DNA of 35,137 bases from Alkalihalobacterium sp048323755 (GCF_048323755.1 NZ_JBLWFS010000035.1:1-35137), one strand, 5' to 3'; positions 23,801 through 32,652 are shown, counted from the stretch's first letter. Notes: a model not told the origin generated them from the sequence alone. Numbers and translations: made by a program.

Positions 23801-25325
23801 GATCCAACTGCTCCACATTTTTCTCCCATTTAGGAAGTTCATCTTCCACTCGTTCCTTTAGTGGATTGGATAAGATCGTGTTTGCTATTTCTTGCATATC
23901 GTTTTCATAATAATTTTTTCGACTTTCTAATTCCCTCTCATGTAATTGAAGTTCTTTCAATAAGGTTTGTTTTTCTTCGAGCTCTTTTTCAGCTTTTTCA
24001 GTATCTTCTCGTTTACGTTCTTGTTGATGTTTTACTTGATCTATATTTTGTTGAATTTTTTTCTCTTCTTCGACAAAGTAGCCTTTTAGAAACGCTGTAT
24101 TCTCATTGAGACTTGCCTCTAATTCAAGTGCCTCATCATCTTTTTCCAGAAAGTCTAATTGGTTTTTATAATAAAGTTGCAATTGTTCATTCGCATGTAG
24201 TTCTTTGTTTCCTTTAGCAACCTTAAGTTGGGATAGACGTGTTTCTTTTTCCGTTTGTGTAGCGACTAGACGATCAAAACCTGCTTTTTCTTCCGTGTAT
24301 TTTTCATTAGCTTCATTTCTCTTTTTCTCGAGTACCGACAGTTCGTACGATTTATCTTTTCTCTGCCATTCGTCCTGTTCGCTTTGCCAATGATCGAGGT
24401 TGGCTTCTAAGTCCATTAAACGACTTTTCGTTTCTGCGTGCTCTTGTTGGGTATACTGATATAACGCTTTTGCTTTTAATTTTTGTGTTTCTAATCTTTT
24501 TTCTGCTTGATCGACGTGTTCAAATGATGACACATAGCTCGCAATTTGTTTTTCAACTTGGCGATTTTCTTCAATCACCCGTCGTAATCGTTTGTGGGCT
24601 TTGAAATGTTCTCGCTGCTTCTCAAACGTTTGGACAAAATCGCTCGAGCCTTTACCGGCAAGCGCTTCTTCAACAGTTGGAATTAGTAATTGGTCGACCA
24701 GCTGTGAAGTTGTTTTACAACCATCAAAAAAGCTTTCAACCCCACCTTCTGAACTATTAATAACCGTTATTTTTTTCCACTCAGAAGCAATGATTTTAAA
24801 GCGTTCTTCTAAATGACGATGATAACTTTTTACGGTATCAAACGTATGTGCGTTTAAAGGGTGATTTGCTTTCATCGTGGAATAATAGTCATTCATTTCA
24901 TCTCGATTGGCAGGGCGAACCTTTCCATCGGCCATTGGAACGATAAATGGTAACTTCTCAATCCGATGTTTGTCACCGTCGCTATACTCATACGTATAAC
25001 GATACGACTTCACCCCTTCTTTCGCCATATATAATGTCACCGCGGTCAGTCCGTAACGTCTAGGCCGTTCATTAATGACCCACTCAATGGCGATGTGAGC
25101 ACTTGAAGACTCAAGCGAAAGCGTATCTTTCATTTTTCGCTCCGCAAGCTCCACATTCGGAAGAATCGCTTGAATTGCGGTTTGGATAAAGACAGTTTTT
25201 CCGCCGCCATTCTCAAGGAGGATCGCTCCATTGTGGCTGTCAAATAAGAAAATATCGTCATTGTAGCGCTTTCCGCCCCCTTCATACACGACATTTGTGA
25301 ACCTGATTTTGGAGATCGATGGCAT
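20898..25325 (-). CDS. jetC: Wadjet subunit JetC, SMC/MukB-like ATPase
   Basis: The 1475-aa protein has an ATPase head split by long coiled coils, as in SMC and MukB. Walker A is ENGGGKT (K43); the signature is WSGGEK (S1344-K1348); Walker B is VIVDNPFG (D1383, then N1384 where most ABC ATPases have the catalytic Glu); the switch region is LTAHAEG (H1415). About 240-620 and 720-1250 are coiled coil around a hinge-like globular part (near 620-720). In Wadjet, JetC dimers extrude DNA loops and deliver small circles to JetD for cleavage. The last residues, EQEQLALF, match the QLxLF sliding-clamp-binding motif. ATG 25325 follows directly on the jetB stop, with GGAGGAAG before it. Confidence 0.95.
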   Translation of the reverse strand: MPSISKIRFTNVVYEGGGKRYNDDIFLFDSHNGAILLENGGGKTVFIQTAIQAILPNVELAERKMKDTLSLESSSAHIAIEWVINERPRRYGLTAVTLYMAKEGVKSYRYTYEYSDGDKHRIEKLPFIVPMADGKVRPANRDEMNDYYSTMKANHPLNAHTFDTVKSYHRHLEERFKIIASEWKKITVINSSEGGVESFFDGCKTTSQLVDQLLIPTVEEALAGKGSSDFVQTFEKQREHFKAHKRLRRVIEENRQVEKQIASYVSSFEHVDQAEKRLETQKLKAKALYQYTQQEHAETKSRLMDLEANLDHWQSEQDEWQRKDKSYELSVLEKKRNEANEKYTEEKAGFDRLVATQTEKETRLSQLKVAKGNKELHANEQLQLYYKNQLDFLEKDDEALELEASLNENTAFLKGYFVEEEKKIQQNIDQVKHQQERKREDTEKAEKELEEKQTLLKELQLHERELESRKNYYENDMQEIANTILSNPLKERVEDELPKWEKNVEQLDQEIISFQSHMKELTQEKQELQEVIPNVETAFQKAHDEVTTYKHQLQLLEDTQAEVLDDLKILKPQWAHYESIYEKEETILHQLEEKVERLLHEKEELFYKERQATRFSDDYENNTSFTADPKLERLKDSWRNQFHFLELGTNFVQQAARTLETSEEAYYDNYPYWAITFIVSETEVMKLRDKLYSVKMGLTHPVYICTEEEARTLIQTEVEEKDNKVFPNVWKDNLSAVKFNEWKTQVQQEAKEAKYNRTNKESELHQWTTALTKLREFLTRYSYDHYTELKDLLSTALDEEAKQKRTLHEINDKLLKMDEELHHYRNRLTESMDIHNGLLNKIKEGRKYSSKKKELEFVVKQLRDHREKLQKADRQIQRTKKLISDLKEEWSALDEQLKEASQPLYFLHADLYYKEVATVEPKYTSKSYAVLVSERDSLKKQLENKQEGREVIETQLKAAENKIIDLRKELKLLELQYGNVEAIDFPPHGEDEIERLSLDIQRVKERMKSMRPRLEELQSQWTSVKEKFNIREADFLQIYEEREIFQTSLVEIREQLNVEKKKLQERHEFLVKEQNRYQSYDEEINKAIVELEKYDVRFAFLHENVRNQLIDDETKQSYSYERMNWIARLVVELTNAEEEMTSRKKQLTIERSSFIRFCRDTISDIKLRQTCISGIEYKDTYEHVIEWQEKMKDRINRTVLIAEEDMREHDKQLQQFIAHLHLYLRTITDELRLIPKQTRVKVEEKSKDIYVFSVPEWDEQEGKEELRRHIDWMVLQLEKDDFKDDEGKEDESLVRKQIEKWLHTKQLLKNVMKEKDISVKCRKVSNDGKVSGALTSWEKSNAWSGGEKWSKNMTLFLGILNYLAEKRVPLQGNQKRHRTVIVDNPFGKASSDHVLDPVFFIAEQLGFQIIALTAHAEGKFIRKYFPVIYSCRLRESASGETLIMTKQKEIRTAFFKDHDPEGMARLGEQEQLALF

Positions 25326-26060
25326 TTATGCTTCCTCCTTTCTTCGTTCTAACGAATAAATAAACTCTAATATCCCACGATTATATTCGAGCTCCATGTA
25401 ATATCGTTGCACAATGACCTTTGCTTTTTCCGTTAGCTGCAACTCATCATTCCCGATATCTTCAATTAATTCTTGCGCTTCTAAAAATCGTTTTACGGTA
25501 TGAAGAAAGCTCAATCTACTAATCGTTCTTCCTGTTTGTGCTTTCGCGGTTTCTTTTAAGTCATCCAAGTCTGACCATTTTTCAATAATGGCACTCCAGT
25601 TGTACTCATATTCTTTTTCAAGCTCCTTTAACTCCTCGTTCCCAATGGCCTGTAACGTCTCTAGTCGTTCATTAACCTGTTCAAGCCAGTCACTCATGGA
25701 AATAAAATCTCGAGTAGCTTCTGTCGTTTGATAACTGTCATAAAATTCGCCAAATAAAATAATAATCGTCACATACATAAAGTAGATGTCAGCATTGATT
25801 GTTTTTCCTGTGAAATAGGTCTTCTTTAACGTATCATTTGAAATGTGAAAGGGTGAATTGACTGCCAGTGGAATAAAATAAAGACGTTCCCCTACTGAAA
25901 AAATCGTACAATCTACTTCTCTCGCAAATTGATCCACTAGTCCTCTTACCTTATCTTCCGCTAAATAAAGCCTCAATTCATCACCTTCGCTATAGCCCTT
26001 TTGACTAATTTTTGCATAGATTTGAAAAGCCATCATAACCTCTTCTTGACTATAATCCAT
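25326..26060 (-). CDS. jetB: Wadjet subunit JetB (KITE-like)
   Basis: The start chosen is the ATG at 26060, eight bases after GGAGG; in-frame codons at 26066 and 26069 are too close to that site. The 244-aa product is helical with winged-helix-like ends (EEVMMAFQIYAKISQKG near the start, SRLSFLHTVKRFLEAQELIE near 185-205). By position and size it is the JetB subunit, which in Wadjet pairs with the kleisin JetA as MukE does with MukF. I associate this sequence type with DUF6063 (type II-like Wadjet); that label is from memory. It overlaps jetA by 11 bp and abuts jetC. Confidence 0.88.
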   Translation of the reverse strand: MDYSQEEVMMAFQIYAKISQKGYSEGDELRLYLAEDKVRGLVDQFAREVDCTIFSVGERLYFIPLAVNSPFHISNDTLKKTYFTGKTINADIYFMYVTIIILFGEFYDSYQTTEATRDFISMSDWLEQVNERLETLQAIGNEELKELEKEYEYNWSAIIEKWSDLDDLKETAKAQTGRTISRLSFLHTVKRFLEAQELIEDIGNDELQLTEKAKVIVQRYYMELEYNRGILEFIYSLERRKEEA

Positions 26061-27561
26061 CTTCATCACCTCCTATTAATCGCAGTCTCATATTTTGAAT
26101 CGAATATCGCTTCGTCACTTGAATAATTTCTTGGATTTCTTTCACTTCCATACGGTTGTATCGATCACTTATTAACTCTAATACTTTTTCAAACAAGGAT
26201 TCATTCGAGTCTTCCGTTTTTTCATACATGATCGGTGAGCGTTGATGCATTACATACCAAAATTGATAAAAAATTCGCCGATCCAGCCATTCCTTCTCGT
26301 CGTCTATCAGAGCATGAACGACTTCCTTTAATGTGATCTCTTCCTTATCTCCCATGATTTTCAGAATAAGTCTCATCAAGTCCCCAAAAATTTGTCGCAC
26401 CTTGTCATTTTCAATTTGTTGCAACTCATCCTCTGACAGATCATCAAAAGCTGTCGTTCGCTCTATACCTTCTCTCGTTTCAATGCGTTGTTCTTGAAAA
26501 ATCGTTAATGGCGACCATGTTTCACATTGCTCTATCGATAGAAAAGGCTCTACCAATCTTTTAGAAGCCTCTAATGGTAACGGCTTACTCACTAATGCGG
26601 TTGTTATTTCTTGTTTAAAGTTGAACGAATCAATTCCTACATAATAGAGAGATTCTTGTGCAGCATGTAAGGCCGTTGTTTTTAAATCAATACTTTCTTT
26701 TAACAACATCGTATGATCATGATGGACTTCGCCAAGCTCCCGATCAATTTGCAAAATGAGTTCATATGCTTTTCGGTCTTTTTCAGAGTTCATATCATAA
26801 GCGAGCCGATTTTTCGTTTCTTTTACGAATGTTTGCAGCTCGCTAAATTCTTCATTTTCGCGAGTTAACCGTGAGTTGATGTCCTCTACCATTTGTTTAT
26901 AACGCGTATAGGTTTCATCCGAAATAATATTCCGTTGAATTTCATGCTTGACGACACTCATTCGTTTTCGTAGCGATTCCACATCAATGTGCATTTCATC
27001 GATTTGCCTGAGCGCCCCGACAAATTCACCTTTTTCTAACTGCTTACGAAGGACAAGCTGGTTAATCGAAAGTTGAAATTCTGTAAAATACTCTTTTGTA
27101 GCAAATACGAGTTCTAATCCTTGTTCGTCTAGTTTGTAGTATTGTGTATTCGTTTTTACATCCGCTCGATCCGCTTTTAATAGCGAATAATGGACCTTTT
27201 CATATTCTCTTGTTTCCCAGTTATAAAATGCTTTTTCATTCCGTTTTCCACTTGGCGGTCGAAAGGTTTCCACGATCGTCCGTGCCACCTTTTCAAAGCC
27301 TTCGAGCGATAATGACGTTTTTTCTTGATTAAGTTCATATAAATAACGGGCCAAATCTTGTACACTCGTTTTATGATTTCTCATTAGCATATTTTCAAAA
27401 AAGAATAAAAGCGAAAGCAAGCCGTAACCGAAATAATCAATAGGTTCGTTGTTGTTGTCTTTCTCTCGCTTATTTTCTAATCGAAATAATGGATCAAATA
27501 ATGATAGTCTTTGGATTCGTTCCCGGTAATTCTCCGTAATTCCTTTTAATTCTGAGCCCAT
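26050..27561 (-). CDS. jetA: Wadjet subunit JetA (kleisin-like)
   Basis: The start is ATG 27561, preceded by GGAGGAGAGCAAA; the in-frame ATG at 27576 overlaps that site. The 503-aa protein has a winged-helix-like N-terminus (about 1-100), a helical middle with coiled coil (about 170-290) and a C-terminal helical/winged region (about 390-500, EITLKEVVHALIDDEKEWLD), the MukF/kleisin plan. It should bridge the two JetC heads and bind JetB. I associate it with DUF5716 (Wadjet JetA); from memory. It overlaps jetD by 16 bp, so the four jet genes are translationally coupled. Confidence 0.88.
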   Translation of the reverse strand: MGSELKGITENYRERIQRLSLFDPLFRLENKREKDNNNEPIDYFGYGLLSLLFFFENMLMRNHKTSVQDLARYLYELNQEKTSLSLEGFEKVARTIVETFRPPSGKRNEKAFYNWETREYEKVHYSLLKADRADVKTNTQYYKLDEQGLELVFATKEYFTEFQLSINQLVLRKQLEKGEFVGALRQIDEMHIDVESLRKRMSVVKHEIQRNIISDETYTRYKQMVEDINSRLTRENEEFSELQTFVKETKNRLAYDMNSEKDRKAYELILQIDRELGEVHHDHTMLLKESIDLKTTALHAAQESLYYVGIDSFNFKQEITTALVSKPLPLEASKRLVEPFLSIEQCETWSPLTIFQEQRIETREGIERTTAFDDLSEDELQQIENDKVRQIFGDLMRLILKIMGDKEEITLKEVVHALIDDEKEWLDRRIFYQFWYVMHQRSPIMYEKTEDSNESLFEKVLELISDRYNRMEVKEIQEIIQVTKRYSIQNMRLRLIGGDEDGL

Positions 27562-28574
27562 TTTGCTCTCCTCCATACGTTTTGCAGCTCATCTTTCGAT
27601 AGAGCTTCTTGAGGGTAGTAGCCTTTTTCTTGAAAAAGGTTAAGTAGTTTTTCTTGTTCTTCGCCCTTGAAATGTTGTAAGAAATGGTCCAAAGCTGTTG
27701 GATTGGCTGTTTGATTTTCTTTTCCTTTAAAATAAGGTTTATCCATTAATGTTTGATAAAATTCCGTAGCAAGTTGTACTTGATATTTTTCAAAAAGATA
27801 ATAGTAGATCGAAATTCCTTCATAATCCAAATCACCAAAATAGTAGACTAGATGTTGAATCTCATCACTTTTCAGCCCAAGTTGTTGGGGTAATTGACTT
27901 AAACTAGAGGCTATTTTCCAGCCTGCCCCATAGATTAAACTTGTACACCCCGTTAACGGCAATCGATCAACCAATCCGTAATAGGTCGCTTTATTCTCCA
28001 CAATGAGGTGTTTGTGAACGGTTTTGTTGGAGGTAAAACCATTAGGGTTGAGTGCAAACATAAGTGGATCAGGGGATTTAACAATGTTAAGTCTATCTGC
28101 TAGATTGATTTTCTCTAATAACGATCTGCCGCCTTTTTCATCTATCCATTTCTCATCTTGTACAAGTTCATAGGAACGCTGCGAACTATTGGCTTCGATA
28201 ACAGGCAAACCATACTTATTTAAATAGTCATTAATTTTTAAGATCCATGGTTGGTCCTTGGCCCAAACTTTCTCTGAAGACGTGAAGTAAGCACGTAATT
28301 GAATGGCGGGATGGACCTGAAATTGCAGCTTTTGAATTGAGTCTATTAGCGGTTGCTTTACTTTTCCTTTTTGAATTCGAAACGTATGTGGCAACCCTCT
28401 CCAATTGGTATCATGGCTCTTTACGGCATGAAGGTATCCTCGATCTAACAATGAAAATAAAGCTGTAGCAAAATCCTCATATGTATCATTGGCATCTGCC
28501 AATTTTTCCAATTCATGAAGTGAAACTGTCGACTTTTTAACCGTTTCCAGGTACGAAATCAATTGATTCTCCAT
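27546..28574 (-). CDS. jetD: Wadjet subunit JetD, TOPRIM nuclease
   Basis: From ATG 28574 the protein is 342 residues. The C-terminal half has a TOPRIM domain: LIVENKATYYGL (catalytic E193) and YYFGDLDYEGISIYYYL (D248 and D250), as in topoisomerase VI/Spo11-like JetD, the subunit that cuts the plasmid. The N-terminal half (about 1-110) holds winged-helix-like segments (ATALFSLLDRGYLHAV) and an arm that would contact JetC. The gene order D-A-B-C and sequence type differ from the B. cereus type I operon (A-B-C-D), so this is probably type II. GTG 28583 is an alternative start. Confidence 0.92.
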   Translation of the reverse strand: MENQLISYLETVKKSTVSLHELEKLADANDTYEDFATALFSLLDRGYLHAVKSHDTNWRGLPHTFRIQKGKVKQPLIDSIQKLQFQVHPAIQLRAYFTSSEKVWAKDQPWILKINDYLNKYGLPVIEANSSQRSYELVQDEKWIDEKGGRSLLEKINLADRLNIVKSPDPLMFALNPNGFTSNKTVHKHLIVENKATYYGLVDRLPLTGCTSLIYGAGWKIASSLSQLPQQLGLKSDEIQHLVYYFGDLDYEGISIYYYLFEKYQVQLATEFYQTLMDKPYFKGKENQTANPTALDHFLQHFKGEEQEKLLNLFQEKGYYPQEALSKDELQNVWRRAKWAQN

Positions 28575-28634
28575 TCCAATCACTCATCTTTCATAAAAGA
28601 TTTCACAAGTAATAGATTGCATAGTCGTATTATA
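28575..28634 (-). promoter_or_regulatory. Likely jet operon promoter region
   Basis: A perfect -10 TATAAT on the minus strand (plus-strand ATTATA, 28629-28634) lies 55 bp before the jetD start and immediately after the terminator hairpin at 28636-28659. The -35 would fall inside that hairpin (no good match), so the promoter may be weak or activated. Confidence 0.4.
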
Positions 28635-28635
28635 T

Positions 28636-28659
28636 AAAAAAAACTCGCTGATTTGCGAG
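28636..28659 (-). terminator. Terminator just upstream of the jet operon
   Basis: CTCGC (28644-28648) pairs with GCGAG (28655-28659); an A8 run on the left gives a U8 tail on the minus strand. It insulates the jet operon from upstream transcription. The stretch 28660-28911 to its right holds no gene that I can support. Confidence 0.65.
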
Positions 28660-28911
28660 CTTTTAAGCGAAGAGGAATAGAAGCGTAGTTGCACTTATTC
28701 TTATTCTAAAATGTTTACTATGTCGAATCTACTACTTTTCTTACAATTTATAATTTCTTAACGTGTAAAAAAAGCCTGTTCTTCTCATAGAGACAAAATT
28801 TAAGGCCTTAGATTTTGAATATTCCAAGCAGTAAGCCCGCCCATTATTAGTTTTCTACGATCAGATCCCCCTCTAATAGCAACTAACAAGTAACAATAAG
28901 ACTAATCCAAT

Positions 28912-28957
28912 AAAAAAGGGAATGTCCTCCAATTAAGGTGGCTAACATTCCTCTTTT
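28912..28957 (-). terminator. Rho-independent terminator of the 100-aa protein gene
   Basis: GGAATGT (28919-28925) pairs with ACATTCC (28945-28951), with inner pairing of CC and GG. AAAAAA on the left and CTTTT on the right allow termination in both directions. It lies about 70 bp past the stop at 29029. Confidence 0.7.
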
Positions 28958-29028
28958 ACTACTCATTTGTCCTTTTCTTTTTTAACATAATGGGTCGCAT
29001 AGGTCTCTTCTACATACTTACTACCAGA

Positions 29029-29331
29029 TTAACTAAATTGAAGTCGCTTCTTATTGCCTTTCCCCCGAGCATAGTAACCAGTCCATGAAGGCTTTAACCC
29101 TTGCTTGAGACAATACGAACGAAATTCCTTTAGCATATAGTTCAATTGGTTTAAGTTTCCGCGAAGGACTCTTTCTAAATAGGAAACTCCACCGTTTCTC
29201 CATTTTCGGTAGTCTTCTTGAGTCAGTTTATTTAACAACATTAAAACGTCTATAAAACTAACAAATCCTTGACGGTTCACAATTCCATCAATTGATTTTT
29301 TCATTTTTTGGGAGATTTCCATTCTATTCAT
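29029..29331 (-). CDS. Small basic protein (100 aa), conserved hypothetical
   Basis: The start is ATG 29331, six bases after AGGTG; GTG 29340 is in frame but overlaps that site. The protein is basic and helical: QKMKKSIDGIVNRQGFVSFI, LNKLTQEDYRKWRNGGVSYL with ERVLRGNLNQLNYML, and a C-terminal LKPSWTGYYARGKGNKKRL. I believe that this pattern recurs in Bacillus as a hypothetical protein, possibly nucleic-acid binding given the charge, but I cannot name it. It is monocistronic. Confidence 0.75.
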   Translation of the reverse strand: MNRMEISQKMKKSIDGIVNRQGFVSFIDVLMLLNKLTQEDYRKWRNGGVSYLERVLRGNLNQLNYMLKEFRSYCLKQGLKPSWTGYYARGKGNKKRLQFS

Positions 29332-29460
29332 CACACACACCTGTTTCCTTAATAACCTAATAATATAATGATACTAGTTCAATCATTGCTTCGTACCCAA
29401 CAATAAACTAGACTACTTCTATATTAAAATAAAAAACCAAAGGAAGCAAAAACTTTTAAA

Positions 29461-29585
29461 GGACTCTGAGGCCCTTATTTGGTAATATTCAACTAATGTT
29501 AGACTAAATTCTTTAATATAAGGGCCTGCGAGTCCGGTAAATGGCAAAAGAGTGGCAATATACAGAAATAAGAGCCTGTGAGTCC
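29461..29585. repeat. Dispersed palindromic repeat element, copy 4 (partial, 1+2 units)
   Basis: One forward unit starts at 29461 (GGACTCTGAGGCCCTTATTT); inverted units end at 29535 and 29585. The inner ACT-to-AGT span is again 71 bp and the inverted units are 50 bp apart. The outer forward unit expected near 29410 is absent or eroded. It lies in the 357-bp gene-free stretch between the 100-aa gene and the amidohydrolase. Confidence 0.8.
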
Positions 29586-29688
29586 GCAAAAGATTACTCT
29601 TTATTCAACATCCCTGCTGAATTATTAATTGCACCAAATCCCTCGTCAAAGGTCAACCGAACGCCCGATACCAATCGGTTAATTCTTC

Positions 29689-30963
29689 TTACTCCTTCTT
29701 CGCCCCACTCCTAAGCAGCATCGTGCGGTAGAGCAGTTCCGTACCTAGTGAAATGTCATCGTAGCGGGCACTCTCTTTTGGGTTATGACTAATTCCGTCT
29801 TTACAGCGAACGAAGATCATTCCATAATCACAAATCGAGGACATTGCCAGAGCGTCATGGAATGGACCACTCATCATTTCTGGAAGGGGCTCGGTAAATA
29901 ATGCCTTACCTGCTGCGCGGATGTCATCCATTATTTCCGTTGCACAATAGCGTGCATCACTTTCGGTATCGACTCGAATCGTTTTGGTCACTTGATGTCG
30001 TTCGCAGATTTCATCGATCGCCTCAAACAGCTTTTTTTCAATCCTTCGGCGACGGTCCATATCGATATCACGAAGATCTATCGTAAAACGAACATTCTCT
30101 GGAATGATGTTACGTGAATTAGGAAACGCCTCGATTTTACCTACGGTTGCCACGGTTGGTGCGTTAGGATCTTCGGTCGCAAGTTCACGCAGCTTTGTAA
30201 TAATCTCTGCCGTCGCCACTAATGCATCTTGTCTGTAGGACATCGGTACAGATCCAGCATGGCCAGCAAAACCTTTCAACTCGACGGTTAACCAAAGCGG
30301 ACCGGAAATACCAGTCACGAGCCCTACCGGTTGATTTAAGCGGTCAAGGATTGGACCTTGTTCGATATGCATTTCTAAAAACGAACCAATTCTTCCTTCT
30401 GGATAAACATCCTGTTCCATTTCTTCTAAGTTACAGCCAAAGTCAAGGAGAGCTTGGCGGCGCGTAATACCGTCTACATCTTCTCGATCTAATTCTCCTT
30501 CCTCTAATTGACCAATAATTCCTCGTGAACCGAATAACCCTTTGTCAAAACGGCACCCTTCTTCATCTGAAAAAGCAATGACCTCAATCGTTTTCTCCGG
30601 CTGAAAGCCTTGTTCTCTCATCGTTTGGATCGCTTCAATTGCCCCGATAACACCTATCGTCCCATCAAATTGACCCCCATACGGCTGGCTATCAATATGA
30701 GACCCAACTAAAAGAATCGGTTCTGTATCATCTCCCCCTTTCCATTGGCCGATTAAATTACCAAACGAATCAATTCTCGTCGTTAACCCCGCTTCCTTCA
30801 TCCATTGTTCTACTTGTAACACCGCTTCTTTATCTTCTTTAGATAATGTTAAGCGGCATACGCCAGTTTCTTCAATCTGTCCAATTTTCGCCAAATCCCT
30901 TAGTCTTTTTTCCAAGCGATCATGATTAATTTGTAAGTTTTTTGTAGGCTTCAAATTTTTCAT
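29689..30963 (-). CDS. M20 amidohydrolase: allantoate deiminase / N-carbamoyl-L-amino acid hydrolase
   Basis: The 424-aa protein has the AllC/HyuC-type binuclear metal set: H89 in VGSHIDSQPYGGQFDG, D100 in the same block, E134/E135 in FSDEEGCRF, H199 in EMHIEQGP and H393 in GISHNPKE; FHDALAMS is also typical. A dimerisation lid lies at about 220-330. It should release ammonia and CO2, or an amine, from a ureido compound, as in purine (allantoin) or hydantoin/pyrimidine breakdown. No purine-catabolic neighbours are present, so the substrate is open. ATG 30963 follows AGGAGGACCT. It is a single-gene unit. Confidence 0.85.
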   Translation of the reverse strand: MKNLKPTKNLQINHDRLEKRLRDLAKIGQIEETGVCRLTLSKEDKEAVLQVEQWMKEAGLTTRIDSFGNLIGQWKGGDDTEPILLVGSHIDSQPYGGQFDGTIGVIGAIEAIQTMREQGFQPEKTIEVIAFSDEEGCRFDKGLFGSRGIIGQLEEGELDREDVDGITRRQALLDFGCNLEEMEQDVYPEGRIGSFLEMHIEQGPILDRLNQPVGLVTGISGPLWLTVELKGFAGHAGSVPMSYRQDALVATAEIITKLRELATEDPNAPTVATVGKIEAFPNSRNIIPENVRFTIDLRDIDMDRRRRIEKKLFEAIDEICERHQVTKTIRVDTESDARYCATEIMDDIRAAGKALFTEPLPEMMSGPFHDALAMSSICDYGMIFVRCKDGISHNPKESARYDDISLGTELLYRTMLLRSGAKKE

Positions 30964-31150
30964 AGGTCCTCCTGTTAATCTAATAATTTTAAAAATATTC
31001 TGAAAAACAGAAACAAAAAAATACTGTTTACTTTAGGAATAGACTGAATGATGCTCTGATCTCCATACCGCAATTTATAGGCTTATTATAGCAAATCTAG
31101 ATCCAATTCACATTTCACACAATGTAAAATGAACGAACTACTAGTTTAAA

Positions 31151-31345
31151 CGAATTGTAAAACACCTTGGTCACTTTGTCATATTGGATCATATTGAAAA
31201 TCAATCCTCTTATGATAAAGACTTCCATCAACGCATGTTCTTCTATTTCTCCAGGCTATATGAAAAATATAAGCGCCCCATTGTCCCCATTGCTATTTTT
31301 AGTTATGATAAAAATAACATGATCTGCCTACATTTAACTCGCTAA
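31151..31345 (+). pseudogene. Second relic of an Rpn-family nuclease/transposase
   Basis: In one frame the DNA reads HFVILDHIENQSSYDKDFHQ, RMFFYFSRLYEKYKRPIVPI and AIFSYDK, then unrelated residues to a TAA at 31345. This is the IE-Q and RMF-Y-SRLYEKY core of Rpn nucleases, with no start codon and no C-terminal part. It breaks at the same point (after IFSYDK) as the relic at 19740-20025. It lies in the gene-free stretch 30964-31449, which otherwise holds only the serA terminator and an inverted repeat TTCTGAAAAACAGAA (30998-31012) before the amidohydrolase gene. Confidence 0.75.
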
Positions 31346-31377
31346 AAAAGAACCAATCCTAGAATTAGAATTGGTCC
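31344..31377 (-). terminator. Rho-independent terminator of serA
   Basis: AGAACCAAT (about 31349-31357) pairs with ATTGGTCCT (31370-31378) around an AT-rich loop. AAAAAA on the left gives the U tail on the minus strand. It lies about 75 bp past the serA stop. Confidence 0.7.
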
Positions 31378-31449
31378 TTCGTATGTTACTGATTTCATAT
31401 AATTAAGGGTAACTGTTTAGTTATATTGCTTTTACATCCCCGTGAAAAA

Positions 31450-32652
31450 TTAAATCACGCGAATAGTAACCATTCCCTCTATCTGTCTTAGTTGCTCTTC
31501 GATTGCAGGGATTGTATTTCCATTGACTTCACTGTCGATGTCGACCATTGTATACGCGTATTCGCCACGACTTCGATTTACCATGTCTGCGATGTTCAAA
31601 TGATAACTTGAAATTGCTGTTGTGATTTGACCGACCATGTTTGGTACGTTTTTGTGGAACGCCGCTACACGTGTCTTCCCTGTATAAGGTAGGGAAGCGT
31701 TTGGTAAGTTTACAGAGTTTTTGATGTTTCCTGTTTCTAAAAATTCTTTCAATTGGCGAGCGGCCATAACTGCACAGTTTTCTTCTGATTCTTGAGTTGA
31801 TGCACCAAGATGCGGGATTGGAACTGTGTTTTTCATTTTTAACACATTTTCATTTGGGAAGTCTGTAATGTATTTCCCTACTACTCCGCTTTCAAGCGCT
31901 TCTGCCATGTCAGCTTCGTTAACAAGCTCTCCACGTGAGAAGTTTAATATATGAACACCTGGTTTCATTGTCGCAAATGTATCTTTATTAAACATTCCTC
32001 TTGTATCATCTGTTAATGGTACGTGAACTGTAATGTAATCTGCTTCAGCATACAACTGTTCAAGTGACATTGCCCGTTGTACATTACGAGACAAGCTCCA
32101 AGCTGTGTCAACTGAAATGAAAGGATCAAAACCGATAACATCCATATCAAGATCAAGCGCATCGTTAGCTACAAGAGCACCAATCGCACCTAATCCGATA
32201 ACTCCTAACGTTTTTCCTTTGATTTCTTTACCAACAAATTGCTTTTTACCTGCTTCAACAAGCTTCGGAATTTGATCGCCTTCCCCAGCAAGTGACTTCG
32301 TCCATACTACACCTGCAAAAAGATTACGAGAAGAAGCCATTAAAGAAGTAAGAACCATTTCTTTTACCGCATTCGCATTTGCTCCTGGAGTATTAAAAAC
32401 AGCAATTCCTCTTTCCGTACATTGGTCAACTGGAATATTGTTGACACCTGCTCCAGCACGTGCGATCGCTTTTAAGTTATCGCCAAGTTCCATCGTATGC
32501 ATGTTAAAACTACGAACAACAATCGCATCTGGATTTTCGCTATCGTTATCGATTGTAAAATTTTCCTTATTAAATACTTTTAAACCGCGTTCCGCAATAT
32601 TATTTAACGTCTTAATCGTTTTTAGTTTGTCCTTTAATAAAGTTGTGCTCAT
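31450..32652 (-). CDS. serA: D-3-phosphoglycerate dehydrogenase
   Basis: The 400-aa enzyme catalyses the first step of serine synthesis (3-phosphoglycerate to 3-phosphohydroxypyruvate, NAD-dependent). It shows RAGAGVNNIPVD, the NAD motif GLGAIG (153-158), the catalytic Arg in FSRGELV and the His in IPHLGAST. The C-terminus (about 325-400) is an ACT domain (TRVAAFHKNVPNMVGQITTA), which binds serine for feedback control in related enzymes. No serC or serB is adjacent. Its leader carries a ZTP-type riboswitch with a terminator, so transcription should rise when folate one-carbon supply is low. ATG 32652 follows AGGGGAG. Confidence 0.95.
   Translation of the reverse strand: MSTTLLKDKLKTIKTLNNIAERGLKVFNKENFTIDNDSENPDAIVVRSFNMHTMELGDNLKAIARAGAGVNNIPVDQCTERGIAVFNTPGANANAVKEMVLTSLMASSRNLFAGVVWTKSLAGEGDQIPKLVEAGKKQFVGKEIKGKTLGVIGLGAIGALVANDALDLDMDVIGFDPFISVDTAWSLSRNVQRAMSLEQLYAEADYITVHVPLTDDTRGMFNKDTFATMKPGVHILNFSRGELVNEADMAEALESGVVGKYITDFPNENVLKMKNTVPIPHLGASTQESEENCAVMAARQLKEFLETGNIKNSVNLPNASLPYTGKTRVAAFHKNVPNMVGQITTAISSYHLNIADMVNRSRGEYAYTMVDIDSEVNGNTIPAIEEQLRQIEGMVTIRVI

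Noticed and set aside
27490..27530. A second clamp-like motif (QRLSLF) near the JetA N-terminus
   Set aside because: The Gln is separated from LSLF by Arg, the motif is internal and in a predicted folded region; it does not fit QLxLF.
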